In this document: in pieces, positions 17,811 to 26,440 of the stretch
Position numbering within the stretch: the first letter of the stretch is position 1
Layout: the number at the start of each line of letters is the position of its first letter
NCBI RefSeq assembly: GCF_003268775.1
Contig: NZ_QLSU01000012.1
Coordinates: 62,001-126,000 of the forward strand
Reading direction: 5' to 3'
DNA: 64,000 nt
DNA from: Paraburkholderia unamae
GTDB taxonomy: Bacteria > Pseudomonadota > Gammaproteobacteria > Burkholderiales > Burkholderiaceae
The notes under the pieces: model-generated
What the model was told of the DNA's origin: nothing
Database searches by the model: none
Seen by the model: only the letters and a program-made list of their open reading frames with translations
Made by a program: the position numbers and the translations under genes

Positions 17811-18242
17811 GGGGCGCTTATTATACGGGCGCCGTCCGGTCCGTCGCGCATGCGCGGCCCGAAGGCCTGCGCCGCGAGGAGGCAACGGCAAAGGGCGCTG
17901 ATTGTGACCGCGTCGCGTTAAAGGCGTTCACCTCTGACAGCCCTTGACGTCGCAAATACGTCACGATTGTCACCTCGACGATTCTCTTGCTATAATCGTC
18001 GATTCGAGTTCTCTCGCTCATTGCGAGTATGACCCGAAACGCGCCTTGGAAAGGGAGCGGGAAGCATCCGGAGATTTCGGGCCAGCTTCTTCGCTTTGGC
18101 ACAAAAGGCGCGGCCGGCAAGCCGGCAAATACCGTTTTGCGCTTTCAGGCAACACTGCCGAAAGAGCAAATCCAGGCAAAGAGCGTTGTCCGGCACGACC
18201 ACAGGTCGGCGGGTCCGCGCTCCGCAATCACAAGGAATCGAA
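17811..18242 (+). promoter_or_regulatory. rpsT promoter, inverted repeat and long 5' leader
   Basis: A sigma70-like promoter reads TTGTCA (17967-17972), 18 bp, TATAAT (17991-17996) toward rpsT. Just upstream TGACGT (17945-17950) and ACGTCA (17958-17963) form a perfect inverted repeat. Transcription from this promoter would give a leader of about 240 nt before the rpsT ATG. That is long for a ribosomal-protein gene and compatible with autoregulation by S20. The murJ promoter must lie in the left part of the same gap. Confidence 0.6.
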
Positions 18243-18515
18243 ATGGCAAACTCCGCACAAGCACGCAAGCGCGCTCGTCAAGCCGTCAAGGCAAACGCAC
18301 ACAACTCGGCACTGCGCTCGAAGTTCCGCACCGCCATCAAGGCTGTTCGCAAGGCGATCGACGCCGGCGACAAGGCAAAGGCTGCTGAAGTTCTGAAGGC
18401 ATCGGCCAAGACGCTCGACATCATCTCGGACAAGAAGATCGTCCACAAGAACAAGGCCGCTCGCCACAAGAGCCGCCTGGCTGCTGCCGTCAAGGCAATG
18501 CAAGCCGCGCAGTAA
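18243..18515 (+). CDS. rpsT: 30S ribosomal protein S20
   Basis: 90 aa, strongly basic and helical. MANSAQARKRARQAVKANAHN and the C-terminal KKIVHKNKAARHKSRLAAAVKAM are typical of S20, which binds 16S rRNA in the small subunit body. The GGAATCGAA region precedes the ATG. Single-gene transcription unit ended by a hairpin terminator. Confidence 0.98.
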   Translation: MANSAQARKRARQAVKANAHNSALRSKFRTAIKAVRKAIDAGDKAKAAEVLKASAKTLDIISDKKIVHKNKAARHKSRLAAAVKAMQAAQ

Positions 18516-18565
18516 AGAGATTCAGGCTGCCCGTCACCACGGGCACGACTTCTCCTGCGTCACAA

Positions 18566-18592
18566 GAAAAACCCGCTTCGGCGGGTTTTTTG
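18566..18592 (+). terminator. rpsT terminator
   Basis: ACCCGC-TTCG-GCGGGT hairpin with a T-run, 50 bp after rpsT. Confidence 0.88.
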
Positions 18593-18683
18593 TTGCCTCG
18601 ACGTTTCGCACCGCCCGTCTCCGGACCGACGCAGACCAGCGCAGACCAGCGCGAACGAAACGGACAACGGAAGAAAGCGGACG

Positions 18684-18706
18684 TAAAAAAACCCGCCGAA
18701 GCGGGT
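18684..18706 (-). terminator. Terminator of the DUF3579 gene
   Basis: Read on the minus strand, ACCCGC-TTCG-GCGGGT is followed by a T-run, just after the DUF3579 stop. It is nearly the same hairpin as the rpsT terminator. Confidence 0.8.
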
Positions 18707-18723
18707 CGTTCGCGCCGCGAGGC

Positions 18724-19071
18724 TCAGCGAGAGCCGCCGCGCTGCGTTGCGTGGTCCTCGGGCAGCTCGCACGCCTCGGTCACGACGAGATCGTTGTCCT
18801 TGGCGAAGTTCAGCACGAAGTTGAAGGCCATCGGCTCGATGTCCTTCAGGCGCGAGTCCAGCACCACGACCTTGAGGTCGCCGATCATCGTGGGACGCAC
18901 ATAGAGCGAATAGCGCAGGTAGGCGTTCGGGCCGCGAGCATTGGCCGACGCTTTCGGGCCGAAGCTCGACATCACGCCCGCGAGACGCTCCGACCAGTCA
19001 CTCGGTCGAAACTTCTTCCCCGAGCTGGTGATGCCTTGAATGAAGTATTCGGTTGGAGCGTCGTCGGCCAT
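18724..19071 (-). CDS. DUF3579 family protein
   Basis: 115 aa. The sequence MADDAPTEYFIQGITSSGKKF, SDWSERLAGVMSSFGP and VRPTMIGDLKVVVLDSRL matches the DUF3579 family as I remember it, a small cytoplasmic family next to argF in Burkholderiales and relatives. Its function is unknown; conserved linkage hints at a housekeeping or arginine-related role. It is divergent from argF across a 634-bp gap. Confidence 0.85.
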   Translation of the reverse strand: MADDAPTEYFIQGITSSGKKFRPSDWSERLAGVMSSFGPKASANARGPNAYLRYSLYVRPTMIGDLKVVVLDSRLKDIEPMAFNFVLNFAKDNDLVVTEACELPEDHATQRGGSR

Positions 19072-19705
19072 GCAGGAGTACCTGTGTGTATAGCTGCTGG
19101 GTGCGTTTGCAGCATGTAACGGCGGCACGAGCGCTGCGCCCGCGCTTGTACCGCGGGATGCCGGCCACGGGGGTTCGCCCGCCGCCATGCGCATGGACAG
19201 TCCGATGGATGGGGAACGGCTGCCCGCGCACCCCGCCCGGCCGCACAGTCTCGAAAATCGCCGCCGCTGCCTTTGGCAAAGCAATCGATACCAAACGATC
19301 GATGCAGAGCAATCGCCGCAAAGGGATGGGCAGGTCGATTCCGGACGCGCTGCCGCTCAGCGCACAGGCCGCTCCCGCGGGCTTTTCTGCCGTTGCTGCG
19401 AGGCGTTGCCACCTTGCCGCCGCATACGTCCAGGACCCGTTTGTCGTGCCTAAGAAATCCCTGAGATTATAGCGTACCGGCCGTTATGACGCAGCGCACA
19501 CAAGGCATCTGAAAGGCTAAAGTCGGGCCGCGCCGACGCCCCTCGAACCGGGATGCGGCGCGCGCCGCCGTGCCTCGCCAAACTTTCGGGCAACTCGTCA
19601 AACTGCGCAAAATCCTTTATGCTGCTTTGACTTACCACCAACCGCAGCGGCGTCGCCGGCCCCAGCATGCAGTTCGAGGCCGGATCGGGCGCCGTTTTTC
19701 GTTTC
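19072..19705. other. 634-bp divergent gap before argF
   Basis: I find no convincing gene on either strand. The interval must hold the promoters for the DUF3579 gene (leftward) and argF (rightward). ATCGAT occurs twice, about 8 bp apart, near 19287-19305, but I cannot assign it. No clear ARG-box was recognised. Confidence 0.4.
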
Positions 19706-20635
19706 ATGACCTCCCGGACCATACGCCATTACCTTCAGTTCAAGGATTTCTCCCTTGACGAATATGAATATGTGCTGGAGCGCGCGCGCATCCTGAAGCG
19801 CAAGTTCAAGAACTACGAGACCTATCACCCGCTGCACGACCGCACGCTGGCGATGATCTTCGAGAAGAGCTCCACGCGCACGCGCCTCTCGTTCGAAGCC
19901 GGCATCTTCCAGCTGGGCGGCCACGCCGTGTTCATGAACACGCGCGACACGCAGCTCGGCCGCGGCGAACCGATCGAGGATTCGGCGCAGGTGATCTCGC
20001 GCATGGTCGACATCATCATGATCCGCACGTTCGGCCAGGACATCCTCGAGCGTTTTGCCGAAAGCTCGCGCGTGCCGGTCATCAACGGCCTCACGAACGA
20101 ATATCACCCTTGCCAGGTGCTGGCCGACATCTTCACGTACTACGAGCATCGCGGGCCGATTCGCGGCAAGACCGTCGCGTGGGTTGGCGACGCCAACAAC
20201 ATGCTCTACACGTGGATCGAAGCCGCGCATATCCTCGGCTTCAAGCTGCGCATCTCCACGCCGCCGGGCTACCCGCTCGACCCCGCGCTGGTCGCGCCGG
20301 AAAGCCAGCCGTTCTACGAAGTGTTCGCGGACCCGCACGACGCCTGCGACGGCGCTGACCTCGTCACCACGGACGTCTGGACCAGCATGGGCTTCGAAGC
20401 CGAAAACGAAGCGCGCAAGCAGGCCTTCGCCGACTGGTGCGTGGACGCGCCGATGATGGCCCGCGCCAACGCCGACGCGCTCTTCATGCACTGCCTGCCC
20501 GCGCACCGCGGCGAGGAAGTGAGCGCCGAAGTGATCGACGGCCCGCAGAGCGTGGTGTGGGACGAGGCGGAAAACCGCCTGCACGTGCAGAAGGCGCTCA
20601 TGGAGTTCCTGCTGCTCGGCCGCCTGAACCACTAA
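19706..20635 (+). CDS. argF: Ornithine carbamoyltransferase
   Basis: 309 aa cytoplasmic enzyme that makes citrulline from ornithine and carbamoyl phosphate. The carbamoyl-phosphate motif SSTRTRLSFE is near residue 50. NEYHPCQVLADI, WVGDANNMLYTW (ornithine loop) and the HCLPAHRGEEV motif are all present. The start MTSRTIRHYLQF was chosen as the family N-terminus; an upstream in-frame ATG at 19667 would add an unsupported tail. It ends in a strong terminator. Confidence 0.97.
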   Translation: MTSRTIRHYLQFKDFSLDEYEYVLERARILKRKFKNYETYHPLHDRTLAMIFEKSSTRTRLSFEAGIFQLGGHAVFMNTRDTQLGRGEPIEDSAQVISRMVDIIMIRTFGQDILERFAESSRVPVINGLTNEYHPCQVLADIFTYYEHRGPIRGKTVAWVGDANNMLYTWIEAAHILGFKLRISTPPGYPLDPALVAPESQPFYEVFADPHDACDGADLVTTDVWTSMGFEAENEARKQAFADWCVDAPMMARANADALFMHCLPAHRGEEVSAEVIDGPQSVVWDEAENRLHVQKALMEFLLLGRLNH

Positions 20636-20656
20636 GGCCAGCGCACGCTGCCTTGC

Positions 20657-20688
20657 AAAAAAGCCGACCCTCGGGTCGGCTTTTTTTC
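20657..20688. terminator. Terminator between argF and the IclR gene
   Basis: AAAGCCGACCC and GGGTCGGCTTT form an 11-bp stem with A- and T-runs. It can act in both directions between the convergent genes. Confidence 0.9.
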
Positions 20689-20708
20689 GTCCGCGCTCGC
20701 GACGGTCG

Positions 20709-21524
20709 TCAGACCGTTTCGCCAAGACGCCGCGCGAGAGCCTTCAAAAGCGGCGCGACGCGCTCGCGGAACACCTCGGGCCCCATCGACGAAGCCGGCC
20801 CGCTGCAACTGAGCACGAGCCAGCGCCGCTCGCGCGGCTCGCGAAATGGCACCGCCACGGCGTTGACGTCTTCGTGCCAGTCGCGAAACGAGTAGCAGCA
20901 CCCTTCCTTGCCGAACACTTCGATCTCGCGCTTCGCGGCTTCGACCAGCGCCGGCCCTTGCGCGCCCGCCGCCTTCTCCAGTTCGGCGAACAGCGCGAGG
21001 CGCACGTCGATGGGCTGCACGGCCAGGTACGCACGCCCCATCGAACTCGTCAGCATCGAGAGGCGCGAACCCGAAGCGAGACCGAGCGTAAGCGCCGTCT
21101 CGCTGCGGATCGTCTCCAGATAAATCACGTCGAGGCCGTCGCGGCACCCGAGCGACACCGCCGCCCCCACCTCGCGCGCGAACTCGCGCATGTGCGGGCG
21201 CGCGAGTTCGAGCGTGTCGGTACCCGAGAGCAGCGCGAAGCCCAGTGACAGCACACCCGCGTCGAGCGCATATTTGCCGAGCGATTCGTCGAAACGCAGG
21301 TAGCCGAGCACGGTGAGCGTGTAGGCGAGCCGGTTCACGGTCGCCTTGGGCAAGCCCGTGCGCTCGACGAAGTCGCGGTTGCCGAGCAGCGTCTCGCCGG
21401 GCCGGAACGCCCGCAGCAGGTCGAGCCCGCGAGCAAGCGCCACGACGAACTTGCGTTCGTCGATCGGACCCTCGGCCAGCGAGGAAGAAAACGATGAAGT
21501 TGTCGTCGATCCGGATGCAGACAT
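20709..21524 (-). CDS. IclR-family regulator
   Basis: 271 aa. A winged helix sits at about residues 30-90 (ALARGLDLLRAFRPGE, then RTGLPKATVNRLAYTLTVLGYL). The IclR effector domain follows (VGAAVSLGCRDGLDVIYLETIRS, GSRLSMLTSSMGRAYLAV, GCCYSFRDWHEDVNAVAVPF). The length fits the PcaR/PobR subgroup. It is divergent from the acyl-CoA dehydrogenase gene, with a perfect palindrome between them, so it likely controls that gene in aromatic, lysine or glutarate breakdown. Confidence 0.92.
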   Translation of the reverse strand: MSASGSTTTSSFSSSLAEGPIDERKFVVALARGLDLLRAFRPGETLLGNRDFVERTGLPKATVNRLAYTLTVLGYLRFDESLGKYALDAGVLSLGFALLSGTDTLELARPHMREFAREVGAAVSLGCRDGLDVIYLETIRSETALTLGLASGSRLSMLTSSMGRAYLAVQPIDVRLALFAELEKAAGAQGPALVEAAKREIEVFGKEGCCYSFRDWHEDVNAVAVPFREPRERRWLVLSCSGPASSMGPEVFRERVAPLLKALARRLGETV

Positions 21525-21565
21525 GGGTGCGCTAGTGCTACACTAAAGTCAATTTGCAAAACATT

Positions 21566-21582
21566 GTTCCGCATAGCGGAAC
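21566..21582. promoter_or_regulatory. IclR operator palindrome
   Basis: GTTCCG-CATAG-CGGAAC is a perfect 6-bp inverted repeat with a 5-bp centre, midway between the divergent iclR and gcdH-like genes. It resembles known IclR-family sites built on TTCCG/CGGAA half-sites. Confidence 0.7.
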
Positions 21583-21639
21583 TAACGTCAAGCGCAAATT
21601 CGCCCAATTCAAGGATTCAGGAAAGCAAGGAGAGACACC

Positions 21640-22830
21640 ATGGCCGCAAACGCCCAGTTCCATTGGGAAGATCCGCTGTTGCTCGACCAGCAGCTCACCG
21701 AGGACGAGCGCATGGTGCGCGACGCCGCCGCCGCCTACTCGCAAGACAAGCTTGCGCCGCGCGTGCTGGAAGCGTTCCGCCACGAGAAAACGGACGCGTC
21801 GATCTTCCGCGAAATGGGCGAAGTCGGTCTGCTCGGCCCGACGATTCCCGAGCAATACGGCGGCCCCGGCCTCAACTACGTCGCCTATGGTCTGATCGCA
21901 CGCGAAGTCGAGCGGATCGACTCGGGCTATCGCTCGATGATGTCGGTGCAGTCATCGCTCGTGATGGTGCCGATCTACGAATTCGGCTCGGAAGCGCAAA
22001 AGCAGAAGTACCTGCCGAAGCTCGCGAGCGGTGAATGGATCGGCTGCTTCGGCCTCACGGAGCCGAACCACGGCTCGGACCCGGGCAGCATGGTCACGCG
22101 CGCGAAGAAGGTGAACGGCGGCTTCTCGCTCTCGGGCGCGAAGATGTGGATCACGAACTCGCCGATCGCCGACGTGTTCGTCGTCTGGGCGAAGCTCGAG
22201 GAAGACGGCAAGGACGACATCCGCGGCTTCATCCTGGAAAAGGGCTGGAAGGGTCTCTCGGCCCCGGCCATCCACGGCAAGGTGGGCCTGCGCGCCTCGA
22301 TCACCGGCGAGATCGTGCTCGACGAGGTGTTCGTGCCGGAAGAGAACATCATGCCGGGCGTGAAGGGCCTGCGCGGTCCGTTCACCTGCCTGAACTCGGC
22401 ACGCTACGGCATCGCCTGGGGCGCGCTCGGCGCCGCGGAATCCTGCTGGCACACGGCGCGTCAGTACGTGCTCGACCGCAAGCAGTTCGGCCGCCCGCTC
22501 GCCGCCAACCAGCTGATCCAGAAAAAGCTCGCCGACATGCAGACGGAAATCACGCTCGGCCTGCAAGGCTGCCTGCGTCTGGGCCGCATGAAGGACGAAG
22601 GCACGGCCGCCGTCGAGATCACCTCGATCATGAAGCGCAACTCGTGCGGCAAGTCGCTCGACATCGCGCGTCTCGCGCGCGACATGCTGGGCGGCAACGG
22701 CATCTCCGACGAGTTCGGCGTGGCGCGCCACCTCGTGAACCTCGAAGTGGTGAACACGTACGAAGGCACGCACGACATTCACGCGCTGATCCTGGGCCGC
22801 GCGCAAACGGGCATTCAGGCGTTCTTCTGA
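21640..22830 (+). CDS. gcdH: Glutaryl-CoA dehydrogenase
   Basis: 396 aa acyl-CoA dehydrogenase. FAD and substrate motifs include GCFGLTEPNHGSDPGSM and KMWITNSPIADVFVVWAKLE, then DEVFVPEENIMPGVKGLRGPF. The catalytic glutamate lies in NTYEGTHDIHALILGRAQTG near the C-terminus. The N-terminal ARVLEAFRHE-type segment and the overall pattern match GcdH, which converts glutaryl-CoA to crotonyl-CoA in lysine and aromatic degradation. No CoA transferase gene follows, unlike in many clusters. An AAGGAG site precedes the ATG. Confidence 0.93.
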   Translation: MAANAQFHWEDPLLLDQQLTEDERMVRDAAAAYSQDKLAPRVLEAFRHEKTDASIFREMGEVGLLGPTIPEQYGGPGLNYVAYGLIAREVERIDSGYRSMMSVQSSLVMVPIYEFGSEAQKQKYLPKLASGEWIGCFGLTEPNHGSDPGSMVTRAKKVNGGFSLSGAKMWITNSPIADVFVVWAKLEEDGKDDIRGFILEKGWKGLSAPAIHGKVGLRASITGEIVLDEVFVPEENIMPGVKGLRGPFTCLNSARYGIAWGALGAAESCWHTARQYVLDRKQFGRPLAANQLIQKKLADMQTEITLGLQGCLRLGRMKDEGTAAVEITSIMKRNSCGKSLDIARLARDMLGGNGISDEFGVARHLVNLEVVNTYEGTHDIHALILGRAQTGIQAFF

Positions 22831-22861
22831 TCGTCCCCCTGCCTCGCGCCGCCTGCGCATG

Positions 22862-22902
22862 AAAAAACGCCGCACGATTCGTTTCGTGCGGCGTTTTTTT
22901 TT
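22862..22902. terminator. Terminator between gcdH and the peroxiredoxin gene
   Basis: AACGCCGCACGA and TCGTGCGGCGTT form a long stem with a nine-T run on one side and A-run on the other; bidirectional. Confidence 0.9.
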
Positions 22903-22920
22903 CGGCTTCAGCCGTGCAGC

Positions 22921-23559
22921 TTACTTGTTCGGCTGCGGCGTCATGCGCAGATACGGACGCAGCGCCTTGTAGCCCTTCGGGAACTTCTGCTTGATGACCT
23001 CTTCGTCCTTCAGCGACGGCACGATCACGACGTCATCGCCCTGCTTCCAGTTGCCGGGCGTGGCGACCTGGTAGTGGTCGGTGAGTTGCAGCGAGTCGAT
23101 CACGCGCAGCACTTCGTCGAAGTTGCGGCCCGTGCTCGCCGGGTACGTGATGATGAGACGCACCTTCTTGTTCGGGTCGATCACGAACAGCGAGCGCACG
23201 GTGAGCGTCTCGTTCGCGTTCGGGTGAATCATGTCGTACAGCGTGGAGACCTTGCGGTCGCCGTCGGCCAGAATCGGGAAGCCGACGTTCGCCGCCTGCG
23301 TCTCGTTGATGTCCTTGATCCACTCGTTGTGCGATTCGGCGTTATCCACGGAGAGCGCGATCGTCTTCACATTGCGCTTCTCGAATTCGTCCTTGAGCTT
23401 CGCGGTCAGGCCAAGCTCGGTCGTGCAGACCGGCGTGAAGTCGGCCGGGTGCGAGAACAGCACGCCCCAGCTGTTGCCAAGCCATTCATGAAACTTGATA
23501 CGGCCAATGCTCGAATCCTGATCGAAGTCGGGTGCGATATCGCCAAGACGTAGACTCAT
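22921..23559 (-). CDS. lsfA: 1-Cys peroxiredoxin (LsfA/Prx6-type)
   Basis: 212 aa. Peroxidatic Cys45 lies in DFTPVCTTE. No second resolving cysteine is visible, and the length with the C-terminal extension (YKALRPYLRMTPQP) is that of the 1-Cys Prx6 group. It reduces hydroperoxides using a small-molecule or protein reductant; LsfA in Pseudomonas is linked to sulfur starvation and oxidative stress. The gene is monocistronic, with a 373-bp upstream gap. Confidence 0.93.
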   Translation of the reverse strand: MSLRLGDIAPDFDQDSSIGRIKFHEWLGNSWGVLFSHPADFTPVCTTELGLTAKLKDEFEKRNVKTIALSVDNAESHNEWIKDINETQAANVGFPILADGDRKVSTLYDMIHPNANETLTVRSLFVIDPNKKVRLIITYPASTGRNFDEVLRVIDSLQLTDHYQVATPGNWKQGDDVVIVPSLKDEEVIKQKFPKGYKALRPYLRMTPQPNK

Positions 23560-23932
23560 GGTGGGCTTCCTTTGTACGAGGTGTGAACGCGTTTTGAACG
23601 CGCTCTGAACGAATCCGGGCGCACGGCCCGATGATCCAGTGGACGTTTACATACTCAAGCATACAGGTCGCGCTCGTGCCCCGCTAACGAACATCGCCTC
23701 ACACCGGTATGCGTTTTTGTCATTTTGAGCCATCATGTGGAAACTTTGGGTGCCGGATCAACTCAATACGTCTCATCGCGCGCATGTCTTTGTGCGCTTA
23801 ATCCAGACACTTTCCCGTGCGCCTTCGCAGGAACGGATCGTGCGAATTCGGCTCGTGACTGCGCGTCACGCTTGCCAGCGCCCGTATCTTTGTTACGATT
23901 CACGCGTGATGTGACACGATGGGAGCCAGTCA
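23560..23932. other. Divergent promoter gap, lsfA and DUF883 gene
   Basis: 373 bp with no supported gene. It contains the lsfA promoter (leftward) and that of the DUF883 cluster (rightward). I did not recognise a defined operator. Confidence 0.4.
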
Positions 23933-24235
23933 ATGTCAGAAGTCAACAAGGAGAGGCTGATGTCCGATATCAAAACCGTCCTCGCGGATGCAGAGGACCT
24001 GCTCAAGCAGGCAGCGAGCGCTACGGGCGAGCGCGCGTCGGAGTTGCGCGAAACGGCACTCTCGCGTCTGAAACAGGCAAAAGAGAAAGCCGCCGACGTC
24101 CAGGTGGTCGTGGTCGAGAAAGGCAAGAAAGCGGCGCGCGCCACCGACGACTACGTGCACGAGCATCCGTGGGCATCGATCGGCATCGCTGCCGGCGTGG
24201 GCGTGCTGGTCGGTCTGCTGATCAACCGCAAGTAA
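23933..24235 (+). CDS. DUF883 / ElaB-YqjD family membrane-anchored protein
   Basis: 100 aa. A long amphipathic helix rich in Lys, Glu and Ala (residues 10-75) is followed by the family motif DDYVHEHPWASIGIAAGVGVLVGLL, a C-terminal TM anchor. ElaB/YqjD proteins sit in the inner membrane and bind ribosomes in stationary phase. An alternative ATG at 23960 has a better AAGGAG site. It opens a cluster with a YqjE-like and a third small gene, as in E. coli yqjDEK. Confidence 0.88.
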   Translation: MSEVNKERLMSDIKTVLADAEDLLKQAASATGERASELRETALSRLKQAKEKAADVQVVVVEKGKKAARATDDYVHEHPWASIGIAAGVGVLVGLLINRK

Positions 24236-24437
24236 GCGCCCGCCAGCGCCGCCGTACGGCGCGCGGTCGCTGAACCGCGCGCCATACGCACGAGAAGCCG
24301 TCTCGGGGCCGCTAACGCCCGGATGGCTTCTCGCCTACGCTGAGCGCCGCTTCGCCCACCGGTCTCGCCGGGCGACGCCGCCGGCCGTTTTTTCTCGCGC
24401 CTTGCTCGCGCACTCGCCTGCGCAACCTGCCCTCGCC

Positions 24438-24824
24438 ATGACGACAGACACCCAATCGCAGCGCCACGAACACGGACCCTTGCGCCGGCTGCTCAGCTCT
24501 GCGTTCGCGATGCTTCAAACGCGTCTCGAGCTGATAGGCATCGAACTCGCCGAAGAGAAGGACCGGTTGATCGCCGTGCTGTTCCTCGGCCTCGCGGCGA
24601 TGATGCTCGCCTTGCTCGCGCTCGTCGCGCTCACCGCGCTCGTTGCCATCGCGTTCTGGGACACGTGGCGCTGGCAAGCGCTTGCCTGCATTACGGCCGT
24701 CTACGCGATCGCAGCGATCGTCTGCGCCATGAAGGCGCGAGCAGGGCTGCGCAATGCGCCGCTCGTCTTCCAGGCGACGCTAGAGGAATTCGAAAAAGAC
24801 CGCGAAATCCTGCGCAAACCCTAG
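24438..24824 (+). CDS. YqjE / phage-holin-superfamily membrane protein
   Basis: 128 aa. The cytoplasmic start QRHEHGPLRRLLSSAFAMLQTRLELIGIELAEEKDR is followed by two hydrophobic helices (VLFLGLAAMMLALLALVAL and WQALACITAVYAIAAIVCA) and an acidic tail. This architecture is that of the YqjE family (annotated holin III superfamily), usually beside YqjD. Its function is unknown, probably stationary-phase envelope remodelling. Confidence 0.85.
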   Translation: MTTDTQSQRHEHGPLRRLLSSAFAMLQTRLELIGIELAEEKDRLIAVLFLGLAAMMLALLALVALTALVAIAFWDTWRWQALACITAVYAIAAIVCAMKARAGLRNAPLVFQATLEEFEKDREILRKP

Positions 24825-24944
24825 CCGGCCGGGCTTGCGATGCCTGCCGGAAGCTTGATGCCCCGGCACCCACCGCGCGCCCGCACAGCGCCCTTCGATC
24901 CGCCTGTGATCCCGCCTTCGACCTGATAGCCGCGAGCCGACGCC

Positions 24945-25421
24945 ATGAGCCAACCCCGACCGGACACCTCCTTTCGCCCCAACCGCATTCGCTCGCACGA
25001 CCTTTCTACGCCGCAACTGCGCGCGTTGCGCAAGGAACTGCTGCTCGTGCGCGCCGCTGTCGAGCGCGCCGAAATGTCCGAATCGATCGTCGAACTCCGC
25101 TCGGCGGTCACCAATTTCAGCTGGCTGCGCTTCGTGGTGCCCGGCTTCAGCCGCTCTGGGTCCGGCGGCGGCGGCGTGGGCGCCGGTCTCGGCAATCTGC
25201 TCAAGCAATATCCGCTGCTCAGTTCGCTCGTCTCGCTCATCGTTGCCAAGCCGCTGCGCACGAGCCTCGTTAGCGCCGCGCGCCCCGTCATCAAGTGGGG
25301 CGGACTCGCCTTCACGGCATGGGAGGCGTACCGCGTGTGGCAGCAGGTGCGACGCCAGCGCGGCGCGGCGCCTGGCCGCGCTTCCCGCAATTCATCCGAC
25401 GAAGACGATCTCACCGGCTGA
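24945..25421 (+). CDS. YqjK-position small protein (DUF3318-like)
   Basis: 158 aa. LRALRKELLLVRAAVERAEM forms a helix near residue 25. A Gly-rich patch (SGSGGGGVGAGLG) and two weak hydrophobic segments follow. The gene lies where YqjK is found in the yqjDEK cluster, and I associate the sequence with DUF3318, without certainty. Role unknown, probably membrane-associated. Confidence 0.7.
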   Translation: MSQPRPDTSFRPNRIRSHDLSTPQLRALRKELLLVRAAVERAEMSESIVELRSAVTNFSWLRFVVPGFSRSGSGGGGVGAGLGNLLKQYPLLSSLVSLIVAKPLRTSLVSAARPVIKWGGLAFTAWEAYRVWQQVRRQRGAAPGRASRNSSDEDDLTG

Positions 25422-25454
25422 TCCGCTCGCGGCTCGTCTGCCTCCCCGCGCCGC

Positions 25455-25889
25455 TCATCGATCCTTCCAGCACGTCTGCACAACCGCCTCGGCTGCGCTG
25501 CCGCCCACGCCCTGATTGCGGCGCACGCCTGTGGCGTCGAGCACGTACGCGCCGCAAGCGTCGTCGCGCATCGGTCCGGTTTCCACGGGCTCGGCCGCGA
25601 TCGCGTAGCCCCCGTTGGAGTCGTCGGCAGGCATGAGGCGCAGGCGGTAAACCGGCGCGCCCGTTGACGGCGACTGATCGAATCCTGCCGGCAGCGTTCC
25701 GGTCGAAGCGCTCTGCGTGTCGACGAACTGCGCCGCGCGGTAAAGCGCCGCCACGGCGTCGACGCGGTGCCCGCGTGCGATCTGCGCGTGCCACGACGGC
25801 AACGCGAAGGCCGCAACCACGGCCGCCACCGCGAGCGCAACGACCAGTTCGAGCAGCGTGAACGCGCGGTGCCGGTAGTTTTTCACCAT
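25455..25889 (-). CDS. pilE: Type IV minor pilin, PilE-like
   Basis: 144 aa. It has a short basic leader and the prepilin-peptidase site AFTLLELVVALAVAAVVAAFALPSW, with Glu at +5. A pilin globular domain follows, with cysteines near the C-terminus (DDACGAYVLDATG, VVQTCWKD) likely forming the disulfide loop. The spacing to pilX is 14 bp, so it is the last gene of a minor-pilin operon. It could also be named pilE2/comP-like. Confidence 0.85.
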   Translation of the reverse strand: MVKNYRHRAFTLLELVVALAVAAVVAAFALPSWHAQIARGHRVDAVAALYRAAQFVDTQSASTGTLPAGFDQSPSTGAPVYRLRLMPADDSNGGYAIAAEPVETGPMRDDACGAYVLDATGVRRNQGVGGSAAEAVVQTCWKDR

Positions 25890-25903
25890 GCCTCCTCCAC
25901 TCG

Positions 25904-26440
25904 TCAAAACGGCCGCGCAACGACCTGCCGCCAATGGCGCTCGATGTGCCTTGCGTCGCCTGTGTCGTCGAAGATCAACTGCGCCTGTAGCCAGCTTTGC
26001 GCCTGTTCGGACGCGCCGAAGCCGCGCGCGGTGACGAGATACGCACGCGCCAGTGGACGGCTGTCGATACGCCACGCCTCGGCCAGGCACTGCGGCGGCC
26101 GGGCCGATCCCGGCCACGCGGCAACAGGCGTGAGCGCCTGGCGCTCGAAGGTGTCTTGCCGCCGCCAGGCTTGCGGCTCGCCGGATTGCGTCGCGGCGAC
26201 GGGTGCGCTCATCGAGCCATTCGCCAACTCACGCGCGCAGAGTACGAGCGCGGCTTCGGCGGCATGAAAGGCGCGCAGATGATCGACGACGGCGTCGGCG
26301 TTGCGTGCCTCGAGCAGCGCCGCCTCGAACGAGGCCGCCGAACTCACCAGCATCATCGAGACGATGAGCAGCACGACCGGCAACGCCATACCGCGCTGTG
26401 CGGGCCGACTGAAGCGCAGATGCATACGGGCCAACGTCAT
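25904..26440 (-). CDS. pilX: PilX-like minor pilin / assembly protein
   Basis: 178 aa. It carries an N-terminal hydrophobic segment QRGMALPVVLLIVSMMLVSS typical of PilX, followed by RNADAVVDHLRAFHAAEAALVLC (conserved AFxAAEAAL). Minor pilins of this type prime type IV pilus assembly. Its ATG overlaps the pilW stop by 4 bp, so translation is coupled. Confidence 0.82.
   Translation of the reverse strand: MTLARMHLRFSRPAQRGMALPVVLLIVSMMLVSSAASFEAALLEARNADAVVDHLRAFHAAEAALVLCARELANGSMSAPVAATQSGEPQAWRRQDTFERQALTPVAAWPGSARPPQCLAEAWRIDSRPLARAYLVTARGFGASEQAQSWLQAQLIFDDTGDARHIERHWRQVVARPF

Noticed and set aside
23933..25421. Prophage holin region
   Set aside because: The holin-like name comes from the YqjE superfamily; neighbours are DUF883 and YqjK-like proteins and no phage genes are present.
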